This document shows positions 48,442 through 57,379 of a stretch of DNA of 64,000 bases, piece by piece. Made by a program: the position numbers and the translations under genes. Origin of the DNA: Pseudaeromonas sp963677375 (GTDB lineage Bacteria; Pseudomonadota; Gammaproteobacteria; Enterobacterales; Aeromonadaceae); NCBI GenBank assembly GCA_963677375.2, contig CAXXIF010000021.1, forward strand, positions 62,001-126,000, written 5' to 3'. The notes under the pieces were generated by a model that was not told the DNA's origin, searched no databases, and saw nothing but the letters and a program-made list of their open reading frames with translations. The first letter of the stretch is position 1. Each line of letters opens with the position of its first letter.

Positions 48442-49569
48442 ATGCCACAGCCCCCACAGTTACCTTGCTCATACCCCCCGTTGACCACATCGCTGGACGG
48501 GCACCAGGATTTCCTGGGTATTATTGAAGGCTTCTTTGGCCACAGTTGGTCCTGGCAGCGGCGTCTGGAGTACGCCCGCTGGTTACCCCAACACGGTTAT
48601 GGCTTCTATATTTATGCCCCCAAGGACGATGGCTATCTGCGCCGCCATTGGCAGCAACCTTGGCCAGCAGACCAATTGGTCGAGCTCGGCGCGCTGGCGT
48701 CAGCCTGCAAGAACCATGGACTGGCTTTCGGGGTAGGTTTGACGCCGCTGGGCGCTCATCATGATTACCCTCGACAACGGGAGCTGCTCTTAGCCAAAGT
48801 CCGTCTCATCGATGATGCACTGGCCCCCGATATTCTGGCGGTATTGTTCGACGATATGCCCAGCGACACGCAGGATCTGGCCCAGCTGCAACTGACCATA
48901 GCCCATGACATTGCCGCCCATACCCGTGCCAGGCGTCTAATTTTTTGCCCCAGCTTTTACAGTACCGACCCCATTCTGGAAAAAGTATTCGGCGCCATGC
49001 CGGTCAATTACTGGCCCGAACTCGGTGCCGGGCTCGACCCGCAATTTGACTTGTTCTGGACCGGACCCAAAGTCTGCTCCAGCAGCTATCCGCTGGATCA
49101 TCTGGCCTGGGTTGCCGAGACCCTTCGGCGCAAACCATTTTTATGGGATAACTACCCCGTCAATGACGGCAAGAAAGCTTCCAACTTCTTGTATCTGAAC
49201 CCGTTTGAAGATCGCCCGGCTGAGTTACGTCACTATTTAGCAGGCCATGCGGTCAATCCAATGAAACAGGCCATGCTCAGTCGCCTCCCCCTTGCGTCAT
49301 TACCCTTGAGCTACCAGCAAGGTGAGGACTATCGATCTGAAGCCGCCTGGCAACAGATCGCCCATCAAGAGCTAGGTACGGAACTAACCCAACTGCTGAC
49401 CGCCGATCGACAGACATTCGCCCAACTGGGTCTGGAGCATATTTCGGCGGCGCAGAAGGATAGGTTGCGTCTCCGCTATCAGCCTCATGCAACACATCCG
49501 GCCATAGCGGAGTTGCTGGACTGGTTGTCTGGTGGCTATCAGTTTGATCCGGCCTGTCTCACTGATTAA
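48442..49569 (+). CDS. GH84-type beta-N-acetylglucosaminidase domain protein
   Basis: A 375-residue TIM-barrel protein. The N-terminal motif GIIEGFFGHSW (about residues 26-36) and the aspartate pair in AVLFDDMPSD (137-138) match the O-GlcNAcase/hyaluronidase GH84 domain. In that family two adjacent Asp drive substrate-assisted catalysis. WDNYPVND also fits the substrate pocket. The start 48442 has GAGAG upstream; no signal peptide is present, so a cytoplasmic enzyme is suggested. The natural substrate is unknown. Followed by an EamA exporter 52 bases on, perhaps cotranscribed. Confidence 0.82.
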   Translation: MPQPPQLPCSYPPLTTSLDGHQDFLGIIEGFFGHSWSWQRRLEYARWLPQHGYGFYIYAPKDDGYLRRHWQQPWPADQLVELGALASACKNHGLAFGVGLTPLGAHHDYPRQRELLLAKVRLIDDALAPDILAVLFDDMPSDTQDLAQLQLTIAHDIAAHTRARRLIFCPSFYSTDPILEKVFGAMPVNYWPELGAGLDPQFDLFWTGPKVCSSSYPLDHLAWVAETLRRKPFLWDNYPVNDGKKASNFLYLNPFEDRPAELRHYLAGHAVNPMKQAMLSRLPLASLPLSYQQGEDYRSEAAWQQIAHQELGTELTQLLTADRQTFAQLGLEHISAAQKDRLRLRYQPHATHPAIAELLDWLSGGYQFDPACLTD

Positions 49570-49621
49570 CCCTCTAAGATCCGCGCCAACCGCTGATTCA
49601 TTTCCTTCTAAAGGAGCTGTA

Positions 49622-50512
49622 ATGCCTTCGTTCTCCGTCTCCTGGCTGGACCGCTCGACCCTGCTAGCGCTGTTGACCATTTTCCTTTGGTCATCGTTGG
49701 CGGCGCTGACCTCCCGTATCACCTCGGTGACACCACTGGTACTGGTGGGACTCGTATTATTTTTCTGTGGCTTGGGAGCCATCCCGCTGTGGCGCCAATG
49801 GCGAGCGCCGCCCATCACCTGGCTGATCACCATTGGCGCATTTCTGGGTTATCACCTGCTGTTATTCAGCGCCTTTCGCCACGCCCCCGTACTGGAAGCC
49901 AACCTAATCAATTATCTCTGGCCTCTGATGATCATCCTGTTCACTCCGCTGCTGATCCCCAATCATCCGCTGCAACGTCAGCACATTCTGGCCGCTGTGC
50001 TGGGACTCAGCGGCAGCCTGCTGGTGATGGTCGACGGCTCTTTGGATCTGCAGCAGAACTATATTCCCGGTTATCTGCTGGCTCTGGCGGCTGCGATGAT
50101 CTGGGGCTTTTATTCTGTACTCTCCCGGCGCCTACCGGCAGCACCCGCACCTGTGATTGGCGCCTGCTGCCTGATTTCCGGGCTCCTGGCTCTGCTGATT
50201 GCCCGGCTCACCGAAGGCCCCATGCCCTGGCTGCAGATCTCCAGGAGCGACTGGGGATTGATCATCGGTTTGGCCGTCGGCCCGATGGGTGTGGCATTTA
50301 TTACCTGGTATCTGGCATTGCGGGATGGAGATCCCCGGCGCATCGGCATTTTGGCCTATCTGACCCCGCTGTTCAGCACCTTGCTATTAGTCTTCCTGAA
50401 TGGCGAAAGTCTCCAACTACGGCATGTCATCGCCGGGTGTTTGATCATCGGCGGTGCGGCTCTGGGGCTTGTTCGGACGCACAAAACAGATAAGCGCTCA
50501 CGCACCCATTAG
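49622..50512 (+). CDS. EamA/DMT family exporter
   Basis: A 296-residue protein with ten predicted membrane spans in two EamA repeats. The first includes NLINYLWPLMIILFTPLL and the second GPMGVAFITWYLALRDGDPRRIGILAYLTPL. AAAGGAG before ATG 49622 fixes the start. The NYLWPLMI and PMGVAFITWY motifs resemble the YddG-type aromatic amino acid exporters, but substrate cannot be set from sequence. It directly follows the GH84-type gene. Confidence 0.85.
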   Translation: MPSFSVSWLDRSTLLALLTIFLWSSLAALTSRITSVTPLVLVGLVLFFCGLGAIPLWRQWRAPPITWLITIGAFLGYHLLLFSAFRHAPVLEANLINYLWPLMIILFTPLLIPNHPLQRQHILAAVLGLSGSLLVMVDGSLDLQQNYIPGYLLALAAAMIWGFYSVLSRRLPAAPAPVIGACCLISGLLALLIARLTEGPMPWLQISRSDWGLIIGLAVGPMGVAFITWYLALRDGDPRRIGILAYLTPLFSTLLLVFLNGESLQLRHVIAGCLIIGGAALGLVRTHKTDKRSRTH

Positions 50513-50672
50513 CCATGGTCGGAGCGTCTCTGGCACGACATTGATGCTTTCCGTTTGAAGACGCAGGGAGGATGGCCCCTGCTGGCAATCGTGTTATTCT
50601 CATCAGGCTGATTTGATGGAGCGGTTGCTCCATCACTCCTGAATTTTTCATCCGTGTTTAGAGGAAACTGCC

Positions 50673-51080
50673 ATGCGCATTCTGCATACCATGCTCCGTG
50701 TTGGAGATTTACAACGCTCCCTGGATTTTTATACCCGTATTCTCGGCATGAAATTGCTCCGCCAGAGTGAGAACAGTGAATATCAGTACACCCTTGCTTT
50801 CGTCGGTTATGGGGATGAACAGGATGAAGCTGTCCTTGAGTTGACCTACAACTGGGGTGTCAGCGAGTATGAGTTGGGTACTGCTTATGGCCACGTTGCG
50901 CTGGAGGCTGAAGACATCTATGCCACCTGCGACGCCATTCGCGCTGCCGGTGGCACCATCAGCCGTGAACCCGGCCCGGTCAAAGGTGGTACCACGGAGA
51001 TCGCCTTCGTCGTCGACCCGGATGGCTACAAGATTGAATTGATCAATAAGAAGTTTGCTGGCAAGGGTCTGGGCGACTAG
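50673..51080 (+). CDS. gloA: Lactoylglutathione lyase (glyoxalase I)
   Basis: A 135-residue enzyme, same length as E. coli GloA. Metal ligands are seen as His5 (MRILHTMLRV), Glu56 (AVLELTYNWG), His74 (YGHVALE) and Glu122 (GYKIELI). It converts the methylglyoxal-glutathione adduct to S-lactoylglutathione in the cytoplasm. AGAGGA before ATG 50673. Monocistronic in appearance. Confidence 0.96.
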   Translation: MRILHTMLRVGDLQRSLDFYTRILGMKLLRQSENSEYQYTLAFVGYGDEQDEAVLELTYNWGVSEYELGTAYGHVALEAEDIYATCDAIRAAGGTISREPGPVKGGTTEIAFVVDPDGYKIELINKKFAGKGLGD

Positions 51081-51199
51081 TTCCGGTTTGACGTTGACTA
51101 CCCTAGCGCACCGCATTGGCAACAGGGTATTACCAATCGAGTACGGCTGTTTGCCAGCCGACTCCATCAAGCCCATTTGTTACCGCAAGGAGATGTTTT

Positions 51200-51805
51200 G
51201 TGATCATGCTATTTATCGTTCTGGCCACCATTCTGGGCTTGCTGTTGTGGTTCACTCAGGTCTACAACCATCTGGTTGCGCTCAAGGGACAATTCGAAAA
51301 TGGTTTTGCGCAAATCGAAGTACAACTCCGCCGTCGCTATGATCTGATCCCCAACCTGGTTGAAACCGTCAGAGGCTATTTACAACATGAAAACCAGACC
51401 CTGACTGCGGTAATCGAAGCCCGTAATGCCGCTCATGCCCTGCTAAAAGCCGCCAGTCTGCATCCTGGGGATAGTCAGGCCATGGTGCAGCTCGGCCAGG
51501 CCGAGAGTCAGCTCATGCAGGCGCTTGGGGGTCTGAATGTGCAGTTGGAAGCCTATCCGGATCTCAAGGCCAATGGACAGATCGCGCAGCTGTTCGAGGA
51601 GCTGACCGCGACCGAGAACCGGGTCGCTTTTTCTCGTCAGGCATTCAACGATGGCGTCACGGCCTACAATATCTACCGCAAGCAATTTCCGGCTATCTTG
51701 TTAGCGTCCCGAGTCGGGCATACAGATGATGCCTCGCTGCTCGAAATTGACGCCCCTGAGCTTTACCGCCAGACACCACAGATCAATTTGACCTCGCCCC
51801 GCTAG
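51200..51805 (+). CDS. LemA family protein
   Basis: A 201-residue protein with an N-terminal membrane anchor (IMLFIVLATILGLLLWFTQVYN) and a helical domain. The LemA signature RRYDLIPNLVETVRGYLQHE follows. Start GTG 51200 lies seven bases after AAGGAG; an ATG at 51206 is the alternative. The N-terminus should stay outside and the helical bundle in the periplasm or cytoplasm depending on orientation, which I cannot fix. LemA genes often pair with M48 proteases, as here with a 33-base gap. Function unknown. Confidence 0.88.
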   Translation: MIMLFIVLATILGLLLWFTQVYNHLVALKGQFENGFAQIEVQLRRRYDLIPNLVETVRGYLQHENQTLTAVIEARNAAHALLKAASLHPGDSQAMVQLGQAESQLMQALGGLNVQLEAYPDLKANGQIAQLFEELTATENRVAFSRQAFNDGVTAYNIYRKQFPAILLASRVGHTDDASLLEIDAPELYRQTPQINLTSPR

Positions 51806-51838
51806 TTTTCCTCTCGTGTGATTGTTGGAGTGTCGGTG

Positions 51839-53740
51839 ATGGATTTTTATCAGCAACAGCGAGATGCCAAGCGCTTGAGCCATCTGCTGATCCTGCTGTA
51901 TGTCGCCGGCGTCCTAGCCCTCGGTGTCGTCTCCAGCCTCTGGTTAAGCCTCATCGTCATTCCACTCAAGTTGTTGTTTTCAACATCCCCGGCGGCGCTG
52001 TTCAGCCTGCCTCAATTTCTGTTTATGGCTAGCCTCATCATGCTGCTTTGTCTGGGCATCAGCTATGCCCGCTACCAGTCGCTGCAGCGCGGGGGTTGGT
52101 TGGTAGCCAAGGCGTTAGGCGCCAGCCGCCTCAGCGCTAACCCGACCACTATCAAGGAGCAGCAATTCCGGAATGTGGTCGAGGAGATGGCGTTAGCCTC
52201 CGGGTTACCGATCCCCGCACTCTTTGTGCAGGAGCAGGAACTGGCGATTAACAGCTTCGCGGCAGGCATGGGAATCACAGATGCGGTCATTGTCATCACC
52301 CGGGGCGCACTTCTAGCTCTGGATCGGGATGAATTACAGGCCATGGTCGCCCACGAGTTCAGCCATATTCAGCATGGTGATATTCGCCTGAATATGCAGT
52401 TGGCCGCCGCCATGACTGGGTTGTTATTGATCGCCGAGTTGGCGGAACAACTGGGCCAGCATCCTGAGCGGGAGAGCCAGGAGGCCTATCGGAAACTCGG
52501 AACCGCTCATGCTTTCCAGCCGTTGAGCTCTGGCTGTCATCTGCTGGGGTATGGGGGAATTCTCTTCAGTGAACTACTCAAGGCGGCCGTCAATCGTCAA
52601 CGCGAAGTGCTCGCCGATGCTTCGGCAGTGCAGTTTACCCGCAATCCAGGTGCTTTGGCCTCCACCTTGAAAAAAGTGGCCGGTCACCCTTATGCCTCCT
52701 TGATGTTTCACCCCGCCAGCCGACGTTTCAGCCATCTGTTTTTTGCGCAGGGGCTGGATAGCACCTTTGCCGGTGCCCTGGCTACCCATCCCCCACTGGC
52801 AACACGTATCCGGAGTTTGGAGCCCAACTGGGATGGTCTCTACATCCGTCAATTTGCCATCATGCCCCAGGCGGAATACCGCGAAACAGCCGATGTGCCG
52901 CTCCCGCAGCGTCACGCTCCTGATGAGGCTGGGGCAGCGGCATCCCCTAGCCCCACAACGGCGACACGTACGACGCTGGATCTGGATGCCCGCCAGGAAT
53001 GGCTGCCGCTGATCCCGGCCCCCTTGCTGGCGGCGGCCCATCAGTTACCTGGCGCACAATTCGTACTCTATTCTCTGCTGATCAGTACTGACCTGCGGAT
53101 ACGACACCAACAACTTTCGCAACTCCCCAATCCCCAGGCCGTTGAAGATCTGACCTGCCACCCGCTCTCGCCCCCCTTGCGCCTGGGATTGATCGAGTTA
53201 TCTCTGTCAACCCTGCAAGGACTGGCTTATCCACAGTTTGTGGACTTTCACGAGCAGTTGCAGCGGCTCATTGATGCAGATGGTGAAATCTCTCTGTTTG
53301 AATGGTTATTGAGTCGGATGATCCAGCATCAGTTGGCCCCCCGTTTTACAAATGCTCAATCCACAGGCCCCATGCTGAAAAACATCGAGTTGGTGAGTGC
53401 CGAAATACAACTCTTGGTCAGTGGCGTGGCCCATCGTTGCACCACCACACCCGCGGCTGCAGAACAATTCTTAAACGCGCTCCGCTCCCGACTCCCCCGT
53501 CCGGCAATCGAGTTGCTACCGTCACCCGATTTTGTACAGATGGGGCAAGCTTTGGATCGCCTGCAACAAGCAGCCCCCGGCATCAAGCTGCAGCTGGTTC
53601 AGGCCATTGCCCATGCCATGGAGTGGGATGGGCAGATCAGCGACATCGAATTTACCCTGTTTCGCACCCTGGCATTGTGTCTGGATTGTCCGATCCCGCC
53701 ACCACAACCAGGGCGAGCAGCAACAAGCTCGGAGCTATAG
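51839..53740 (+). CDS. M48 family metallopeptidase with TerB-like C-terminal region
   Basis: A 633-residue membrane protein. Two N-terminal spans are at about 15-46 and 53-77. The M48 peptidase shows the zinc motif HEFSH at 172-176 in AMVAHEFSHIQHGD. The third ligand Glu lies in the REVLADASAVQFTRNP helix. The C-terminal 250 residues contain two acidic elements, LIDADGEISLFEWLLSRMI and AMEWDGQISDIEFTLFRTLAL, like TerB tellurite-resistance domains. GGAG eight bases before ATG 51839. Paired with LemA. A HtpX-like quality-control role at the membrane is inference. Confidence 0.85.
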   Translation: MDFYQQQRDAKRLSHLLILLYVAGVLALGVVSSLWLSLIVIPLKLLFSTSPAALFSLPQFLFMASLIMLLCLGISYARYQSLQRGGWLVAKALGASRLSANPTTIKEQQFRNVVEEMALASGLPIPALFVQEQELAINSFAAGMGITDAVIVITRGALLALDRDELQAMVAHEFSHIQHGDIRLNMQLAAAMTGLLLIAELAEQLGQHPERESQEAYRKLGTAHAFQPLSSGCHLLGYGGILFSELLKAAVNRQREVLADASAVQFTRNPGALASTLKKVAGHPYASLMFHPASRRFSHLFFAQGLDSTFAGALATHPPLATRIRSLEPNWDGLYIRQFAIMPQAEYRETADVPLPQRHAPDEAGAAASPSPTTATRTTLDLDARQEWLPLIPAPLLAAAHQLPGAQFVLYSLLISTDLRIRHQQLSQLPNPQAVEDLTCHPLSPPLRLGLIELSLSTLQGLAYPQFVDFHEQLQRLIDADGEISLFEWLLSRMIQHQLAPRFTNAQSTGPMLKNIELVSAEIQLLVSGVAHRCTTTPAAAEQFLNALRSRLPRPAIELLPSPDFVQMGQALDRLQQAAPGIKLQLVQAIAHAMEWDGQISDIEFTLFRTLALCLDCPIPPPQPGRAATSSEL

Positions 53741-53856
53741 GCTTCCTCTTTGTATTGAAAACGTTAACAAGCCCCCGCTTTCGCCGCGGTTGAGTCTGTG
53801 TAACTGCCGAAGAGAGTTATATAATCCCGCCAGAGCAGTGACTGGAGATCCGCGCG

Positions 53857-54663
53857 ATGGAGTTTAAAGAGATGGCAGCTGCCCAACAGGCAGCCAAACA
53901 AGGCAACGCCAATGCCCAATACAGCTTGGCCGAATGTTACGCCCTCGGTCAGGAGGTCCTGCAAAATGATTTGATGGCAGCCCACTGGTATCGACTCGCC
54001 GCTCATCAGGGGCATGCTCCCGCACTGTTTAAACTGGCATCCCTGTATGAGCAGGGAAAAGGGGTAACGCAGGATCTGGCTCAGGCTCTCGACTGCTATC
54101 GCATGGCGGCAGAGCGTGGTCATCCGGCAGCCGCCTACACTCTGGCTTTGAGTTTTGATACCGGACGCGGCGTGGTACAGGATGAAAAACAAAGTGCCTA
54201 CTGGTATCAAAAGGCCGCAGAGTTGGAGCATGCCGATGCGGCTTATACATTGGGGCTGATGTACGACATGGGCCGTGGCGTATCTCAGGATTACAAATTA
54301 GCCATCAAGTGGTATCGCAAGGCTGCCGAGCTGGATCATCTGGAGGCGCCCTATAATCTGGGGCTCATGTATTACAATGGGCAGGGTGTGCCACAAGATA
54401 ACAAGCAAGCTCTGTTCTGGTACCGTCAAGCCGCCGAGAAGTCCCATATTGAAGCCCAATTTCTGCTCGCCGCCATGTATGCCTTGGGACAAGGGGTACC
54501 GCAGGACGACATGCAAGCCTATGTCTGGGGCTCTTTGGCTGCGGTCGGGTTCCCAGATGCAGCCAAGATCCGAGACAATGCCGCGACCCGGCTCGATTCC
54601 GCTTCGCTGAGCAAAGCCAAGGTGCTGGCTGCCTCCTATGCGGAACAATATCAGGTCGCATAA
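53857..54663 (+). CDS. Sel1-like repeat protein
   Basis: A 268-residue protein built of about six Sel1/TPR-like 36-residue repeats. Each has the pattern A-x2-LG-x2-Y-x2-G-x-GV-x-QD and then W-Y-x2-AAE. It is a protein-interaction scaffold. No signal peptide is seen, so it is probably cytoplasmic. No catalytic domain is present. It lies 116 bases after the M48 gene and ends at a terminator. Confidence 0.9.
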   Translation: MEFKEMAAAQQAAKQGNANAQYSLAECYALGQEVLQNDLMAAHWYRLAAHQGHAPALFKLASLYEQGKGVTQDLAQALDCYRMAAERGHPAAAYTLALSFDTGRGVVQDEKQSAYWYQKAAELEHADAAYTLGLMYDMGRGVSQDYKLAIKWYRKAAELDHLEAPYNLGLMYYNGQGVPQDNKQALFWYRQAAEKSHIEAQFLLAAMYALGQGVPQDDMQAYVWGSLAAVGFPDAAKIRDNAATRLDSASLSKAKVLAASYAEQYQVA

Positions 54664-54680
54664 TCTACTGGTTATCGATG

Positions 54681-54714
54681 TTAAAAAGCCCCATGGCGAC
54701 ATGGGGCTTTTTCT
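54681..54714. terminator. Bidirectional terminator between the Sel1 gene and motY
   Basis: AAAAAGCCCCATG-GCGA-CATGGGGCTTTTT, with runs on both sides, between convergent genes. Confidence 0.92.
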
Positions 54715-54766
54715 ATGGTTGAGCCGAGGACCTAGCTAGGCGCAGCTCATCCCGTGACGTCGGAGG

Positions 54767-55873
54767 CTATGCCCCCTTCTTGCCTGCAGGGGCTGGCCCG
54801 GCCTTGATGGCTGGCGCCTGGACTGCGGGAACCTGGGATGCAGGTTGTGCTTTGGTTTTGGCCTGTGTCTGCTCGGCAGCCGCAGGAGACGTCCCGGGTG
54901 ATGGTTGGACATCGGCTGCCCCGTCGGTTTTCTCATCCGTCATTTGCGGTTCACTGCCGGTGTAGATATCCCCACCAACTTCCTGACCACGCGTCTCATA
55001 GTTTGGCAAGAAACGGGACATAGAGATGATGACGCGACGATTTTGCGAGCGTCCAACCTCGGTCTCATTGCTGGCGATGTGCTGCTTCTCGCCATGCCCA
55101 TCCACTTCGATACGAGCCGGATCTATCCCCAAGTTGGCGAAATAGCCCTTGATGGTTTTGGCACGCTTCTCGGAGAGTTTCAGGTTCGGCCAGCGTCCAC
55201 CATAGCTGTCGGTATAGGCATTGATGACCAGCATATCGATGCTGGGGTCTGCCTTGAGATATTCACCAATCATCTCCAGCCGACGTTGGGAATAGGGGGT
55301 CAGACGATCACTGTTTTTCTCGTAATTGAGTGCCGTAAAGGCAATGTCTTCGAAGGTATAAGGCAGCAGGCTCTGCAAGCACATCTGGAATGACTGATAG
55401 CGGGCATAGAAGCCGACGGCAGAAAGGGAAACCTGAACCGATTGGCCTCTATGATACCAATCCCGAAACACAAACGCCGGGAAGTTCCCCTGCTCCAGTT
55501 CACCCACCATGGTCCAGGCCGTCTGCCCCTCGACCAGACCATCAAATTGCTTATAGAAGCGGATGGTTCCCAACCCGGTTTCAGCAACACCGGGACGCCA
55601 GCGCGGCGGCAAGGAGCGCAACGTCACCGTCTGGATGCGGGCATTGGGGCGTAGGGGGCGCAGTTCAAAATCGAGATTGATCTGTTTACCGGCGCGGCTG
55701 ACAAACGAGCCGCTGCCGTAGCCAGGAATAAAATGTTCGAGACGGCATTCCAGCGCACTGTCAGCCGTCAGACGCCAGCTGGACTGATCCAGACTCGCCC
55801 CATACTCCAGCACGGCAGACTGGCTAATGCCGGTCAGCAGACTTAATAAGCCAAACAGATACCTGTACTTCAC
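54767..55873 (-). CDS. motY: Sodium-type flagellar motor protein MotY
   Basis: A 368-residue envelope protein. The signal peptide MKYRYLFGLLSLLTGISQS opens it. The MotY N-domain has ECRLEHFIPGYGSGSFVSRAG and KQINLDFELRPLRP. The OmpA-like peptidoglycan-binding domain is VINAYTDSYGGRWPNLKLSEKRAKTIKGYF (about 215-290). MotY forms the T ring around sodium-driven stators in Vibrio and Aeromonas polar flagella. It exceeds Vibrio MotY (293) through a proline/alanine/lysine-rich low-complexity tail from about residue 300. No other flagellar gene is in the window, which is usual for motY. Confidence 0.9.
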   Translation of the reverse strand: MKYRYLFGLLSLLTGISQSAVLEYGASLDQSSWRLTADSALECRLEHFIPGYGSGSFVSRAGKQINLDFELRPLRPNARIQTVTLRSLPPRWRPGVAETGLGTIRFYKQFDGLVEGQTAWTMVGELEQGNFPAFVFRDWYHRGQSVQVSLSAVGFYARYQSFQMCLQSLLPYTFEDIAFTALNYEKNSDRLTPYSQRRLEMIGEYLKADPSIDMLVINAYTDSYGGRWPNLKLSEKRAKTIKGYFANLGIDPARIEVDGHGEKQHIASNETEVGRSQNRRVIISMSRFLPNYETRGQEVGGDIYTGSEPQMTDEKTDGAADVQPSPGTSPAAAEQTQAKTKAQPASQVPAVQAPAIKAGPAPAGKKGA

Positions 55874-55940
55874 GGCCGTCTCCTCTTCCTGTTACCTCCC
55901 TCTATCGGCCTGAAAAGCCATTACTTTAGTGAAATTCATG

Positions 55941-55985
55941 AGAAGTCAGCCCATGTTGCAGGCATGGGCTTTCGAGGTCACTTCT
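55941..55985. promoter_or_regulatory. Inverted repeat upstream of uraA
   Basis: AGCCCATG-TTGCAGG-CATGGGCT forms an eight-base-pair hairpin, and flanking AGAAGT and ACTTCT could extend it. It lies 84 bases before the uraA start and could be a terminator for nothing upstream or a leader structure. No T-run follows. Function unassigned. Confidence 0.35.
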
Positions 55986-56068
55986 GCCATAATACGCCGT
56001 CTTTATACCCAGATAAGACTCAGAAAAGCCCTTCATAAGAGAATAACCCGCGGGAAAGGAGAAACCCC

Positions 56069-57334
56069 ATGCGCAAACGTATCATCCAGATCGAAGAGCG
56101 GCCCTCTTTGCTGGAATGTATCCCCTTGAGTTTTCAGCACCTGTTCGCCATGTTTGGCGCTTCCGTTCTGGTCCCCATGCTGTTTAAGGTGGATGTTGGC
56201 ACAGTCCTGTTGTTCAACGGTATTGGCACCCTGATTTACCTGTTCCTCTGTCAGGGCAAGGTGCCTGCCTATCTGGGCTCCAGCTTTGCATTTCTCTCCC
56301 CGGTCTTTGCCGTCATGGCCAGCTACAACTATGAAACTGCACTGGGTGGCTTCATTGCCTCCGGTCTGCTGTTCATGGGGGTCGCCAGTCTGATCAAACT
56401 ATTTGGTTATAAGTGGATCAACGTCGTCTTCCCGCCTGCAGCCATGGGCGCTATCGTCGCCATCATAGGTCTGGAACTAGCCCCGATCGCCGCGGGCATG
56501 GCGGGTTTAACGGCCGAGACCATGGACCCCAAAGTGGTGGGAGTCGCCATGCTGACCTTTGGCGTGGTGGTTTTTGGCTCTGTGCTGTTCCGTGGCTTTC
56601 TGGCCGTTATCCCGATCCTGATCGCCATCATCGTCGGCTATGCGGCCGCTTGGTTGTTGGGGCTGGTTGATTTTAGCAATGTAGCCCAAGCGTCCTTGTT
56701 CCAGGTACCCACCTTTTATACCCCGACTTTTGAGTTGACCGCGATCATCACCATTCTGCCTGCGGCCTTCGTCGTCATCGCCGAACATATTGGTCATTTC
56801 ATCGTGACCGAAAAGATTGTCGATCGGCCACTGCGTCAAGATCCGGGGATGCACCGCTCCCTGATGGGCGATGGTATCTCTACCACACTGTCCGGCTTCT
56901 TCGGTTCGGTACCGACCACCACCTATGGTGAAAACATCGGCGTCATGGCCATCACCCGAGTTTACAGTGTGTGGGTCATTGGCGGCGCCGCCATTCTCTC
57001 CATCTTGTTAGCCTTCCTCGGTCAATTCACCGCCCTCATCCGCACCATTCCGGTCCCCGTGATGGGGGGCGTCTCCTTGCTGTTGTTCGGAGTCATAGCC
57101 GCATCCGGTATCCGTATGCTGGTTGAATCCAAGGTCGATTACAGCAAGCCGAAGAATTTGATCCTGACCTCTATCGTGTTAGTCGTCGGCCTGTCCGGCG
57201 CCCACCTGGATATTGGCACTGTCAGTCTCAAAGGGATGGCGCTGGCTACCCTGCTCTCTATTGCCGTCAGCCTGCTGTTTGGTCTGTTCGAGCGCCTCGG
57301 CTGGATGAGCACCTACGACATCATGGAGCCTTAA
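56069..57334 (+). CDS. uraA: Uracil permease UraA (NCS2 family)
   Basis: A 421-residue transporter with 12 to 14 membrane segments. NCS2 signatures include LGSSFAFLSPVFAV, VVIAEHIGHF with the conserved His/Glu pair, and SVPTTTYGENIGVMAITRV. PVMGGVSLLLFGVIAASGIRML follows. It imports uracil by proton symport; xanthine is less likely given the GENIGVMA and short N-terminus. AAAGGAG before ATG 56069. Confidence 0.9.
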   Translation: MRKRIIQIEERPSLLECIPLSFQHLFAMFGASVLVPMLFKVDVGTVLLFNGIGTLIYLFLCQGKVPAYLGSSFAFLSPVFAVMASYNYETALGGFIASGLLFMGVASLIKLFGYKWINVVFPPAAMGAIVAIIGLELAPIAAGMAGLTAETMDPKVVGVAMLTFGVVVFGSVLFRGFLAVIPILIAIIVGYAAAWLLGLVDFSNVAQASLFQVPTFYTPTFELTAIITILPAAFVVIAEHIGHFIVTEKIVDRPLRQDPGMHRSLMGDGISTTLSGFFGSVPTTTYGENIGVMAITRVYSVWVIGGAAILSILLAFLGQFTALIRTIPVPVMGGVSLLLFGVIAASGIRMLVESKVDYSKPKNLILTSIVLVVGLSGAHLDIGTVSLKGMALATLLSIAVSLLFGLFERLGWMSTYDIMEP

Positions 57335-57379
57335 CGGGCTCCGTTTCTTCACACCCTGTTCTAGTGGTCGAGTTTCTGG

